DNA of 64,000 nucleotides from Bugula neritina (taxonomy: Eukaryota > Bryozoa > Gymnolaemata > Cheilostomatida > Bugulidae), in the NCBI GenBank assembly GCA_964035545.1, contig OZ037768.1, positions 10,496,741 through 10,560,740 on the forward strand, read 5' to 3'. The notes below the pieces were generated by a model. It was not told the DNA's origin. It saw only the letters and a list, made by a program, of their open reading frames with translations, and did no database searches. Of the stretch, positions 28,201-41,477 are shown in pieces (the first letter of the stretch is position 1; each line of letters opens with the position of its first letter). The position numbers and the translations under genes were made by a program.

Positions 28201-31200
28201 ACAGCATATGGTATATTATGTATGCAGTATTTTTAGCAGGTGTTGTTATCTAACACACAGTAACAGGCTTTCAAAAAACATAGACTGTAAAATATTGTAG
28301 ACTTTCAAAGGTCATTGGATGATGTGGATATTTTACACTCAGTACACATGATTATAATACCCATTATTCGAGGCTCTAAAATAATTGTGTATTGTCCAAC
28401 TATGATACATATGCAACCATTGCACACATCAAAACGATTGATGAGTCGGGTATCAGTATTGCTATGGTAAAACTTAAAAATGGCTAACTACTATCTTTGC
28501 ATATACTTTTACATACATTTCCATATATAGGAATTTTCAGGAATACATAAATCATAATAAACTATAACAAACGTTATTTTTAATCAGAAGTTGTCTTGGT
28601 TTTCTGTAGTACAAAATCTCAGAGCTTACAGAAGATGGGGCAACTCATTGAACTTCAACATGTGAATTTTAACAAGCATAATAATAGTTATATTCGTATT
28701 ATAATTAGACAAGCAGCAAATATAAAATAGAAGCACCTGATTGGGTGTAGGCGCCTGCTCCATGTCCGGCACACCAACACTCCCGGCACGAGGTACAGGC
28801 ATGTTTATCATCATTTGGGACTCTTGCTGCTTTGGCCGAACTGTCAGTTGACACTCCAGTATCTCCATGTATGTATCGTCCATTAGGAAATGTGTTGCAT
28901 TCAATTCCTAAAGAAAAGAGTTTACTGTAATAAAATCCGAAAAGCAAGTTATTTTGAAGATGAAAAAAACCTAAAGTTGCGTCATGCAATACCTGTAAAT
29001 CAAGATGGAGGTGTTTACAGAGAACTTCGATCTCAAACTTGAGGTTGAGTTTAAGTTGGTGTTGTTGGTGAAGTTCAGCTAGGACGTTTAGGATGCCCAG
29101 AGTCCAGGGATTGGGGGGTCTGAATATACGACTCTTCTCGCATGATTCCAGCACTTTGGCTACAAACGGCACAACGTAGAGCAGCTCCTCGGAACCTTTG
29201 CTGTTGGCTTCATAGAGCAGTCCTTTGAGATCCAAATCCTAAAGCACGCGTTACCAGAATAAGTGCACTGAGAACTCAAGTGACACATGCATCTTACAGA
29301 CAAAGTAGTGAAAGCTTTTATTGAACTGGACAAACCCATGCTTCATAAAATATTGCAACTAAGCATTTCCTATAGCATTCATATAAATATAGCAGCAGAA
29401 TGTTGATCAATGATTTCCCAGTTATAAGTAGGTGTGAGTGGGAGATTGAAAGCCTGGGGCACATACCAGATGTAGAATGGGTTTATTCTTTGCCAGAGTT
29501 ATGAGACCAAGCCAATGCCCCAAGTTCTTCAATAGAGATCTGTCGGAGAAATTACTCACGCCTTTGTCACTTCTCAACAGTACCTACAGTTTTAAAGAGA
29601 ACATAATTTCTAAGCTTATCAATTCCCTCAGCGACCTAAATATATGCTATTCACCCAACTTAACCCTCTCTCCCTTTATAGAAAGCGCACAAAGAAATAA
29701 AAATATTGTCAAAAACCAGAATACGCTCTGTTTCGTGATATCACATCTATTACACTAAGTTTTATTGCTTAGCATTATGCTCGTACAGATGAATTTGTGA
29801 TTGTGGTTTGCATGAACTTATGGTTGTAGTTTCATTCGATGGCCATGTTTCCTAACATTGAATGAAAAATCCATTTGAATAATGCGAAGTTTGAAAACAC
29901 AGTAATAGTAGGTCTGCTCAAAAACACGTAAATAGATCTCATTACGAAGCTTGAACAGAATATCCACCTTGATATTTCTGAAGGTTTCCACTAGTACACG
30001 GCTGTTGAGAGTGGTTTTACTCAGAGTGTCCAAAAAGCTAGAGTACAATGGGTGGAAGTTGGGTTCAATTGACGCTCGCTTCATAACCAGATACTGAGCT
30101 GCCCACGGTATGTGGTCATCCTTTAGTGCTTGCAACAACTCATCTGCCTACAACATGATATATAGTGACAACTCCGAATCTGTAACTTTACCATATAGAC
30201 TTAGAAGAGAACACAACTGAAGCAGTTGTGTATAAAAATTATTTATTTGGGTTCTAAAACAACCATTTCTACATCAGATCAGTCAATACGGATATAAATA
30301 GTAATAGAAGCTCGGACAATAGTAACACATGTGAATAATCAAAAATGTGATGGCAGCTTTGATGGGTCATTTTTATTATCACCACTTCAAATATATTGGT
30401 TTTAAGATTTATCATAACACCTTTCACTATTACCAACCCTTACTGTTGATAAGGTTGTACTCTATTAACCAAAATTACTAGCCATATTATTATGAATATA
30501 CAATGAATAGTGACCTTGAGTTCAGATTACAATGCCAAGAATCTACTAAACAAACTGAAGCAGTCTTGGACTAATAGAATCTAAAAGTATTTCCTAGCGC
30601 AATATTACTCTCCTACCACATTATTTTGTAATAAAACAACTGCAGTCTGCCAGAGCAAACAAAGACTACATTAGACTCAGTACCTTCTGCTGAATATTCA
30701 TCTGGGAGAGGTTGTTGAAGATGAAAAAGACTTTATCCTGAGTAGTTTCAGGTGGTATTGACAAATCCATCTTCTCATCATTCCCAGCCAATAGCGTGTC
30801 AATATTCGTTGTGTGCGCAAGAGAAGGCTTGGATACCTGCTTGTTAGGTAAACCTGCATTCAAACAGCACATTCATTGTAGAGACACAACTCAACAAAAC
30901 ATATGAGCAGCAATACACGTTGATTAGATCTAATTTTAGACAATGAAACAGCATAATCTACTTTACCATTCAGAAAGAAAACAAGAACGTACCGATAACT
31001 CCGGCTCCCTTTTGCGAATTGGCAGAATTTGTTGCTGGTGGCGCAGGAGAGCCTGGAAAAGTTGCCTGCGGCACAGTGCTGGCAGTGTTCATGCTCGGCG
31101 CTATAGCTGGCTGCTGAGGCAGCGTACTGCTGACGGGTAGAGCTGCGACAGCATTAGCATGATGAGACATGCTGCCAGTACTATTCAAAGGTGGTTCTTG

Positions 31201-34200
31201 ACCTAGCTTACCATAGCTCACATACTATAACAAAACATTATAAATAAGCTGGTCTTGTAGCATTTCAGGTTTTCTATAAAAACAGAGTTGTCTCTACCAG
31301 TAGCTTTATGTTATTAAAACCAGCTGACAACAACACACTTATTTTAATATCTATCAAAATGCTGTAATTTGAACATGGACTTGATCACACTTTAATTTGC
31401 TCGCACAGTAGTAGGCAACAGATAGCAAATGGCTCTATTTTGCTGTCATTACTCCCAAGCACCATGTCAGTGAAACTGGTTCACACTGCACTAAGAAATG
31501 TCCTACCTCTGCCAGAATAGAAGGGAACTGGTTGAAATGGGGTAACGCTACAATATGCTGACAGTACTGAGCACAATCCTTCAACCGAGTCTTGAACTTG
31601 TCGAGTGCTGAAGTACCGAACATGAACATCTTAGAGCCAGGTTCTGCCTTTAGACCTTCCAAGACGTACTTCAACGCTGTGCCCAGAGCCATATGTCTGC
31701 AGAAGGTAAAATAGAGAGGGCAATCAATGACAAAGCTGCATAGCTTTGGTGGCAAATCTCAATGCAGTGTGTAATTTCACAGGCAGGCTCTATTCAAAAA
31801 TGTTTGGCATGAATCACATGCCAGCAAGACTTGCAAAAAGCCTTCTGTTGCCTTGTGTTTCCAAACTGCATAGGTTTTTCCTCTAATAACAACATGCAAT
31901 GAATGGTGGAGGTACTTAGCCACAGCACCATACTCACTGAATCAAGCCATGGTCAACAATTCCTCCCAACAGCAGGGCGGTAACATGCAGCTCTCTCTCC
32001 GGATACTGCGGGAAAAACGTGTTTTCTTCAAACAAGTTTCTCAGCATACAGCAGAAAACATCCTGAAAAGTTAGCATACAAATACATCATCTGCAGTTTG
32101 TCTGACCCTAAGCTTCATTAGTTTGCTTTGTGAGTAACTGGTTAGTGACAGCACACAATACATTAATATATCCAAACTACCTTAACAGGCAGCAAGTGAT
32201 ATTAGCCAGAAAGTACATGAGCAACGCACCCTTTCATGCTTAATGTTAGAATCTTTAAACTGCTTAAGCATTTTCAGCACATCATCAATGCCGAAATTGT
32301 TTGGCGGCTGGTTGTATATCTTTTGAAAGTACGAGTTAGCCTCATCCTCTACATCCGAGGAGAAGGTGGTCGGGGAATCAATGACGGGTTGGGATGGAGC
32401 CAGAGCAGCGTTTGGCTGAATACTCCGGTTGTTGAAAGCTTGCGGCTGACCCCGGTTTCCACTCATCATCATGTGATCTACAGCAGTCAAAGACAAACAC
32501 ATAGCAATTTGCACGACATCTGTGACAATAGGAGACAAATAATGATGCAATGTGTTCTATATCACAATTCAACAGCGACTCACCAGGCTGAACAATTCTC
32601 ATTGGCTGAAGATTTGTGAGTGACGTGTTGGAACCAGGAAGGCCAGGAGCTCCGGCAGTAACATTGTTGGTTTGATTGAACTTAGCTGGAGATCCACCAG
32701 GAGTAGGGGCTTGCAGGCTGAGATTGACAAAGGAATTTTCAATCTACAAGTTTATAATAAAACATGGATTATACAATGTACATACTGGTGGACATGCTAT
32801 TGTCAATGCTGTAGGGAAATAAAAAATCTTACCTTAATTGTAGGACAAACTCTCAATATGCAAATGAGTGTAAACCACAAACTTAAAGTAATCACTAATC
32901 ATTTTGATTAAATTCAGTTTAGAAAATCAGATCAATATGAATCCTACGCTCAAAATGAGTGACAGGTTTCATTTAAAATGACTGTGTGCTTGTTCTGAAA
33001 CTTAACTGACAAAAAGTAAATAGCATTTTAATAATTTAATAATCTATGTTCAGCATGAAGTTCGGTGAATTTAGAGACAACACTCATTACATCTAATGTG
33101 TTTGAGAACAGCAATGTGATGCCCTTTTCAGACTAGTTTTTTAAAAACATAAAATTTCAAGTCAAGCGATCGACATATCCAAGCGAAACCGATACAATAC
33201 CATTTAAAAGGTTAAGTTAAAAACTATGCATAAAATAAAATGCTAGACAAAAGCAAATTCAATTACCCAGTATGGGTAGACATCACTAAAACAAAATAGA
33301 TGTTAATCCCAAAACTATTAATATCAATGATTTTCATACAGCAAGTTTGGCTATGTCAATCCCCTAACAAACAAGACCAAGTATAAATGCAACACAGAAT
33401 ATACCATATATAAAGAGTAGAAGAAGCAATATGGGCAAATGAAGACACTTACCACACTTACAGGGGGAGGGCCATTGGAACCACTCGGCATATTCATCAT
33501 GGGTGGCATTGAAGACATGATTGGTTGTTGCATAGCCCTTGTTTTGATGTATGAGCCAGCATTCCCGACTAGCTGAGCTACCTCCTTGGTAAGCTCTTCT
33601 GAGCGTATACCACTATAAAGGAAGGTCATGCAGCAATTGCAATTTCCAAACTTTTAAATATCAAATTGGTGCTAAATTAAATGACAAAATGAAATTAGAA
33701 AGTCATGGTAAATATTCCAGATTGTTATATAAATTAGACCTACAAAGTTTGCTTAACAGTAAATTTCCCAATACAATGAGTTTTGTAGACCGTGAAATAA
33801 ATTGGTGGCAGCCAACACTTATCAGTTATGGATTTAATAAAACATACCCAGCAAATGTTTGAAGAACGGAAAGTATGGTATTGACTGCATCTATGGAGAG
33901 TTGGACTTTAGAGGACTGTCGCTGATGTGCCATCTCATCTTTGTATCCCACCAGGAGGGGACATCTTCTTCTCAAAAACCCAATCAAAGCTTCAATAAAC
34001 ACCTCCTACAAACAGCTTGGCAAATGAGCACAACACAATGGCATCACCAATTACAATGGTATAGCTAATCACAATGAGCATGTGCAATATTCAGTAGAGT
34101 AAATTCAGTTTAGATAAAGAAAATACCATCTACCCAAGTTCAACAAAGACTCCACTTGGTCTTAGCATTATATCACATTAACAAAATTATTAAGTTGTGA

Positions 34201-37200
34201 TAAGATAGGAGCCTGAATCTAAACTCAACATTTTATGCCAATAAACCATCAGCAATCGGGGCTCATTTTACCTCAAGTTAAACTCCCATACAGAGAACGT
34301 TTAAGGAATGCTTCATCCTATTACTATAGAACTTCTTTACAAGAAATTCACTAAATAGAAAGTAAACAGAATACTCCAAAAGACGCTGCAATAATGAAGT
34401 ACCCACCCCATGATCTCTTATCTTGTCACTCAGCCATTTGTCTAGTTTGAGGTATTCGCGGCGGGAAGCTAGACAGGCAAGCTCGACGACAAATGAGAAC
34501 TGACTTATGTTGAGTAACATGGATAAGGCCTTGAGATCTTGAGCAACATCCAATATTCTGGAGAGACGAGTTTGATCATTCTCTTCACCTCCTTTTAGGA
34601 ACCAGTCAGCCATTCCATACATCATTAGAGTTCTCAGCATAGGCCCATGCGTCTAATGATACATAAACATAAATAAATAGAAGCAGCTGAGAAATAACAA
34701 AACTATCTGGCATGTAGTTCACTTTCGAGCATCTTTCTTATACACAGCACAACCGATTAGTAACATCCTTGTTATTAGTGTGACCAAAGGCATAAGAAGA
34801 ACAACTAAGGTATTAAGATTAGTTATAAATACATACATGAGACTGAAAGTTCCACATCATCTGTAGCATCATGCCAGAGTTTGGATGGTTTATAAGAAAA
34901 GCAGGTAAAATAGTAAGAACCATATCTTTCTTTGTTGTGTTCCAGGGAGACTAAAAGGCGCAACAAATATATAAACTCAAGAGTTTACAGCCTAGGCCTT
35001 GAAAACAAATATACAACATTCTACAATGCGAGAAAACAACTGCCAGCAATCTAACTTTCGAAAGTAAGAGAAAGAAAATGTATCAGCAGAGAACACACCG
35101 TGGTATTTAGAATGTTGATCATAATAACATCTGGACAGCTTCCAGCGGCTGACTTTATTAGGTCCATCACTTTTTGGTAATGTCCGAGATCAGAAAGTCT
35201 TATCAATGACTCAACTAGTTCAGAGGATTGCCTTTACAAAGAAAATTAATGAATAAGAAATAATAAAATTTTAGCTAAGAAAACAACTCACTGAAATCAA
35301 TTAGTACAAAGCACTAATAGCAAGCTCAGCCATAAATACTAAATTTATACTAAAAAGAGCAAATAAACCAGATTTTACAATTTCCAATAAAGAACATGCA
35401 ATAGAACTTTTGAGTTTAATACTAACTCATTAGCACAATATCTAAACTTTTACATAAGCCAAACTGTTTGTAAAACATGCAAATGCAAACATTCTATTAG
35501 TGGAGTACAAGTGCTACAACTTTTTCTCACCAAGTTAGAACATCAATACTCTCTGCATCGGGCGGTGCTTTAAGATTGTCTAACTTTAACTTCTGTTTCA
35601 AGAAATTACCAAAACAGAACACATCAGGATTATTTAGGGCGACCGCAAACCACGACATCTGAAACACATAAAAATAGTTTTCGTATTACAAGCTTAAAAT
35701 AATTTATGTTGGCAAACAATAAGAATAAGTTATCTAGAAAATTTATAATCCAAAAGAAACTAACCTGGCCTTCGCTGTTTGTCCACGGTTTAAACAACTC
35801 ATCAATAGGGAAAGCATTATGCATAGCTTTACAGACTGCCATCATTATCAACTGCAGACCTTGTCTACTTACAACCATAAAGCCGTCATGGTCAAACTCT
35901 CTCACCACATCTCGCCAATTCAGACTAGGCGACTAACAAAAACATATCCATCAGTTACCATGAAGCTTAAACAAGTTAGTATCCAACAATTTATACTGCT
36001 TGTAAAAATTTACAGTAGTGTTGATAAGCTTCAATTACTAGAGACACATGACAACAACTGTAGTTGAACTGAACTGAGAAATGTTGGCGAAACTCCACAC
36101 AATTATTTCCAAATCTAAAACAGCTGCTGCCACCATCAACTTGACTGAAGATTCTAACACACAACTGACCTAAACTGACAACGCTGACAACACAATGTAG
36201 CCATGTATGTTTTAGCACTTACCATTTCTTGCACTACTTGTACAAAGACATCTACGTTCCAGGTCTGTTGAGTAGGTTGCCCTTCAGGTCTACTCTCCGT
36301 GACCCACAAAGAATTCGGCATATTCAACGTCTGCATATGCAGTCCGTCCTGCAAACCGGTCACGGTTTTTGACATCATACCTAGTACCTGCAATGACAAT
36401 CTCTAGATATAAACCTTTCCCAGAGTACCTGTGAACTGCCACCTGTCACAGGTGCAATGAAAGGTAAAATAATTATTTATCAAGGAAGAATGTCTCTAAG
36501 AGCTTTTTGTTAATAAAAATAACAGCAGCGAATTTCATCTTACAACTCTGGGACTTGTGGGCGAACTTTGTGATTGACTTGCAAATATCTTAGACCTGTT
36601 TGGAATATCCGTGTGAGTCAAGAATGAGGAATATAAAAGGATTGCATATAGTAATTAACAGATCCAGAGAAGAAATTTTTTCTGGAATAGCTGTACCAAA
36701 TAATGCGATCAGATATGAAGTAACAGCAATATGCACGCATGGCATAATTGTTCAGCTGGACACAGACCTGAGCAACAGCTTTAGCAGTGACTTCTCTAAC
36801 ACCACCAAGCTGGGTAAGTGTTTGTCTACATTTATCTTTTTCACTGGTACATGAATAACCAATCTCCTTTAAGCATTCTGCTAGCCTGGCCTCCATCTAC
36901 AAATAAGAAAAGCAAACTCAAACCTGAAGAATGAACTAACAAATCAAAAATACTGAATTTGAAACAGAACTAGAAAAAATTATTCAGCTAATGGCAACGC
37001 CTTACCACTTTGTTTGGAAGAGCTACAGAAGAAGGGTTCAGCTGCTCCAAAGTGTAGTTGAACTGTTCAGAATACAAAAGTGGGGCTAGTATTACTGGTG
37101 TCCTTTCACGAGGAAAATCTCTACGCAATGCAGCTAAAAATTGCTCCTTTAACTCTGTGCTTGTGCCAGATGGGTTTTCAGAGTCCACCAGGTCAACTAG

Positions 37201-38458
37201 TAGACGGTGCAGCACTTCTACAGCAGCCTCATGTAAGCCACTTTCTCTACCCCCTGATTCTAAAACAAAGATCAACACTTTGGATAGTTGAAAAAAATTC
37301 CTGTATCAAGATTTATGAGATTCTGCTTGTTTTCATAGATTGTAACTGTTTCTATTGAACAATCTGTTTATTGCTCATTCCATTGCAAAAATTTGGTTTT
37401 AGCGATGCAGCCTTGATTTAGAAAGTAGTTCATTACATAAGGTTGTAAGTTTAGACTAAGAACTCATTTTAATTTACATAACATAACAGGTTCACAGTTT
37501 TAAACTGAAGTTTTATTACAATGCTCGAAAATCAAAATGGAAAAAAAGTTATTGCACTGAATTTCAATTAGCAGAGTACCTTAAGGAAGCTACCAAACTA
37601 ACCTGTATCCAAGAATGAACTGATGAGGTCGGGAAATTTTAGTCTAGTAAAGACTTTAGCGTGATATTTTATATCTGGATTAGAAGAATTGAGCAAGACC
37701 ACACCAAAAACTACCTCTTGGAGCTTGTTGAGCTTTAAAATCTTGCTAATTTGTGACAGTAATTGTGATGAAGGTTTCAGCGTCTAATAAAATAGTTCAA
37801 CAAAAAATGTATGAATAAATACCTGATGCCCAAATAGTACACCAGCATGTGGATTAAAGGCAAATATTTCATGTAATGTTGAAATATTACTCCAAAATCA
37901 CCTTTTGACGCTGGAAGGGACTTTCTAATGCAAAGCAAAGTATGGATATGCAGTTAGGTTTTGCAATGAGGGCTGCACATTCCTGCTGAAGTAGTTGGAT
38001 TTGAAAAGTATCTTTTCCATTATTAGATTTACCATCACCAGTAAAATCAATAGCAGAAAACAGGCATCGAAACAGATGTCGCTCCGCTTCTTGCCCGTGC
38101 AATGTTGTCAGCTGTAAGACAATAAAAGTACTCCACTACACAATGACAATGAAAACAATTACCTAGAAAACTTTTACATAGTTTACTCGAAGTACTACTT
38201 GTAATACTAATAGTACTACTACTAGTAGTAGTTCCACTTCTAGTAAGTGTAACTCAGACTGAGATGATCATGATTGATGGCTAACTCCAAGCTTAACGTT
38301 GATCAAATTTACAGGAAGGTGATACCAGTTCAAGCTAATTAGAACTAAAAGCTCACGTGGGATAAATCGCTGGCAGTCTGTTTAAAGTTTTTCTTGGTCA
38401 GATTCCTCACTGAAGAGCTGATGTGAGAGAGTGCGAAATCAAGCGAGGCTAAATTCAT
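15402..38458 (-). CDS. CNOT1: CNOT1, scaffold subunit of the CCR4-NOT deadenylase complex
   Basis: CNOT1 is the large cytoplasmic and nuclear scaffold that brings together the deadenylases (CNOT6/7/8), CNOT9, CNOT2/CNOT3 and CNOT10/11 to shorten mRNA poly-A tails and repress translation. I could place 41 exons whose joined length is about 7.1 kb (about 2,366 aa), close to the 2,376 aa of the human protein. Every domain is present in order; exon coordinates are in the five entries that follow. The start is the ATG at 38458, giving [17 protein letters not shown], which matches the conserved N-terminus. The stop is at 15402. All junctions are in phase except between exons 38 and 39, where 2 nt, and probably a micro-exon of roughly 20 nt, are missing from the model. 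One intron uses a GC donor and one exon has two alternative donors. The family call is essentially certain. A few exon edges may be off by a few bases. Confidence 0.97.
18439..20045 (-). other. CNOT1 intron 38, with a 20-nt poly-G run and a probable unlocated micro-exon
   Basis: This 1.6 kb stretch separates exons 38 and 39. At 19233-19252 the plus strand carries 20 consecutive G, flanked by GTGTGCGCGC and GGTGGTGG. Phase bookkeeping requires 3n+2 nt of coding sequence here. The corresponding animal segment is about 7-8 residues. I scanned the minus strand for AG-flanked, GT-ended micro-exons and found no convincing one. Confidence 0.5.
19233..19252 (+). repeat. Poly-G homopolymer, 20 nt
   Basis: An uninterrupted G run, preceded by alternating GC and followed by GGTGGTGG. 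It is the only G-rich tract of this size in the window and could form a G-quadruplex on the strand opposite to the CNOT1 transcript. Homopolymer length is often misestimated in assemblies. Confidence 0.9.
23807..23897. repeat. Short direct duplication in a CNOT1 intron
   Basis: Two near-identical copies of about 33 nt occur at about 23809-23843 and 23865-23897. Each reads AGAATTCTA, then ACACTAAACG, then TGGTTTATTTCACA with small differences. They are separated by about 20 nt inside the intron between CNOT1 exons 33 and 34. Confidence 0.75.
25365..27946 (-). CDS. CNOT1: CNOT1 exons 24-30: CNOT9-binding module and connector
   Basis: Exons: 27827-27946, 27448-27588, 27102-27236, 26397-26564, 25979-26230, 25627-25827 and 25365-25516 (about residues 1327-1716). 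This corresponds to DUF3819, the CAF40/CNOT9-binding module. Blocks seen: [74 protein letters not shown] and [11 protein letters not shown]. Exon 30 ends at a GC donor (CACCAG followed by GCAAGT). Confidence 0.94.
28737..30853 (-). CDS. CNOT1: CNOT1 exons 19-23: MIF4G domain
   Basis: Exons: 30684-30853, 29968-30147, 29467-29583, 28993-29238 and 28737-28907 (about residues 1032-1326). This is the central MIF4G fold that holds the CAF1-type deadenylase CNOT7/8 and the DDX6 helicase. Visible family blocks are [76 protein letters not shown] and [13 protein letters not shown]. Exon 23 is a lineage-specific linker. Confidence 0.95.
30993..34005 (-). CDS. CNOT1: CNOT1 exons 12-18: linker and TTP-binding region
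   Basis: Exons: 33848-34005, 33462-33612, 32584-32743, 32230-32477, 31938-32062, 31507-31696 and 30993-31224 (about residues 611-1031). Exons 13-14 and the start of 15 are a Pro/Ser/Met/Asn-rich linker, shorter than in vertebrates. Exons 15-17 carry the helical module that in human CNOT1 binds tristetraprolin-type destabilising proteins: [37 protein letters not shown] and [19 protein letters not shown]. Exon 13 has two donors in phase, 9 nt apart. Confidence 0.93.
34407..38458 (-). CDS. CNOT1: CNOT1 exons 1-11: N-terminal helical repeat region
   Basis: Exons, in transcription order: 38357-38458, 37902-38111, 37603-37783, 37006-37259, 36768-36896, 36223-36387, 35765-35932, 35531-35658, 35099-35231, 34837-34950 and 34407-34652. 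They encode about residues 1-610, the HEAT-like region that binds CNOT10/CNOT11 in animals. Recognisable blocks are [72 protein letters not shown] and the highly conserved [19 protein letters not shown] followed by [20 protein letters not shown]. All eleven exons keep frame. Confidence 0.95.
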
Positions 38459-39836
<1,378 letters not shown>

Positions 39837-40982
39837 TTAAGATATTGTGATTGTGTTTACTGCAGTAGAGGAGCAGCAGAAAGACTTGTAGATTTCGAAA
39901 GCATAGTCGTTGGCTACTGCTAATGAAATAAGCTGCTGCAAATATTCTGTTGTAGTATCACTGCACACATTATGTACAGATCCTACAAATGGTGGTATGA
40001 GTTTAGCTAAAGGTAAACTTGGTAAAGCCATGTTTTCAGAGCTAGCCCTAGTTTCAAGTGAAGCTGGAATGCGTGGGGTGGCTGAAGCAAAAACTCGGCT
40101 AATATGTGTTAACAAATAATCAAACCCATGGTTTATCATTGACTGCAGTACATAATGATAATCTTCACTACTGATAATGTCATAAGTTTCCTGCATCAAG
40201 TTAGATAAGCTAAACGACATTCTACCATTGCTAGATTCAGAGCTCTGTTGGCTGCCATGATGAACAAAGGGGGTGCTCTCATAAATAAACGCCAAGAAGG
40301 GTGTCTTTTTAACATCATTTGGCAACTTCTCAATATTGGTTCTAATTCGGTCTATTAACATTTTTAAAGACTGTTTGGTAAGTGATTGCTTCAGCGAGAT
40401 GTTTAAGACCTCCTTTTCAACACTATGCTGTATCAAATCACAGAGCTTAAGTACTCCATTCTCCATAAAATAGCGTATAGTTTCCAAATATTGTTGCTGA
40501 ACAGCACATTCTTCCTCTGTCAATTGTGAGTCTTTTTCATTTTCATGTCTTGAATAGATGCAACCACCAACAATATTCAGTTGAACCCGCAGCGTGAGAA
40601 CAAGAATGCATGTGCTATAAATTGAAGCAAATGTCCGTGTGAATGCCATAAGTTTGAGTTCAGACCAAATGTGAACTTTGTTACTTGGTTTTGTCTGTAG
40701 TTGTTGAGTCAAGTGTTCGCAGTTTAACTGATTCATAATCTGGTCTCTGAGAGTGGGCACAAGAGAGTTGATAGTGAGCAAGCAAGTTCTTTGATTTGAG
40801 TCAAAGTGAGTTTGACGTTGTGCTGTAGCAAATGCAGCAGTCATTTGTTGCTCTTGGTATGCATCTAATTTATTTCTTGCATATTTTAATGCAAAATATG
40901 TCCCTGTAATGGCAGTACCTGTGAATAAAAATTTTCGTTTGTGCTTCTTTAAAAACTGCCACACTGTACTCAACACTCCCAT
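39837..40982 (-). CDS. PEX3: PEX3, peroxisomal membrane protein import factor (intronless)
   Basis: PEX3 sits in the peroxisomal membrane and docks the chaperone PEX19 for insertion of membrane proteins. The frame encodes 381 aa, close to the 373 aa of the human protein. The N-terminus VWQFLKKHKRKFLF has the basic cluster followed by a membrane segment (about residues 18-34) typical of the PEX3 targeting signal. HFDSNQRTCLLTINSLVPTL matches the family, and PSNKVHIWSELK includes the Trp at about residue 106 that packs against PEX19. VLTLRVQLNIVGGCIY and LPLAKLIPPFVGSVHNVCSD are further conserved blocks. The whole coding region is one exon, although neighbouring genes are intron-rich and vertebrate PEX3 has many introns. 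The start is the first Met, matching the family N-terminus. Identification is very secure. Confidence 0.96.
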   Translation of the reverse strand: MGVLSTVWQFLKKHKRKFLFTGTAITGTYFALKYARNKLDAYQEQQMTAAFATAQRQTHFDSNQRTCLLTINSLVPTLRDQIMNQLNCEHLTQQLQTKPSNKVHIWSELKLMAFTRTFASIYSTCILVLTLRVQLNIVGGCIYSRHENEKDSQLTEEECAVQQQYLETIRYFMENGVLKLCDLIQHSVEKEVLNISLKQSLTKQSLKMLIDRIRTNIEKLPNDVKKTPFLAFIYESTPFVHHGSQQSSESSNGRMSFSLSNLMQETYDIISSEDYHYVLQSMINHGFDYLLTHISRVFASATPRIPASLETRASSENMALPSLPLAKLIPPFVGSVHNVCSDTTTEYLQQLISLAVANDYAFEIYKSFCCSSTAVNTITIS

Positions 40983-41477
40983 TTTGTTGTTAGCCCAAGA
41001 ACTTTTTCGAAGATGAATCTGTCTTATTCGTGGCGTACAATCTATCGATCTAAAAACAACAACTAAATCTTAAAAACTAGGTTATACTTGCAGCGAGTAT
41101 GGATTACTGTTTTCGGCTATAAGTATATTCATCTCGATTTCTTTATTAATTATAATCAATCCAATATGAACTTTGAATTAAAGACTGGGAGTTTTAGAAA
41201 TAAATAATGATGTGTCGAGAACCTTTTTGAAATTTGAATTTATGCGAATATCTTTCTCACATGGTTGACATGACCAGCAAAAAAATTAAAATGATAGTTC
41301 CTAGCGATAGCGATTCCGTTAATACTATTAGTAAACAATTGTTTGTTTAAAGGTTGATGTAATCAAATAAGGGGCGGGGTGTGAGAGCAACGACAATCAA
41401 CTCTGACCTATAGTATAATTTTTAGCAATATTGTTTCCTGCACTGAAATAATAATATTGATAATATAATTTTCCTGC
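40983..41477. promoter_or_regulatory. Head-to-head PEX3/IDH3G intergenic (candidate bidirectional promoter)
   Basis: The two start codons are only 495 bp apart on opposite strands, so both promoters must lie here unless distant 5' exons exist. On the minus strand, a TTGTTGTTTTTAG acceptor-like sequence ending at about 41047 precedes the PEX3 start by about 65 nt. A G/C-rich patch GGGGCGGGGTGTGAG lies at about 41371-41385 and is a possible GC-box. No TATA box could be assigned with confidence in such AT-rich sequence. Confidence 0.5.
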
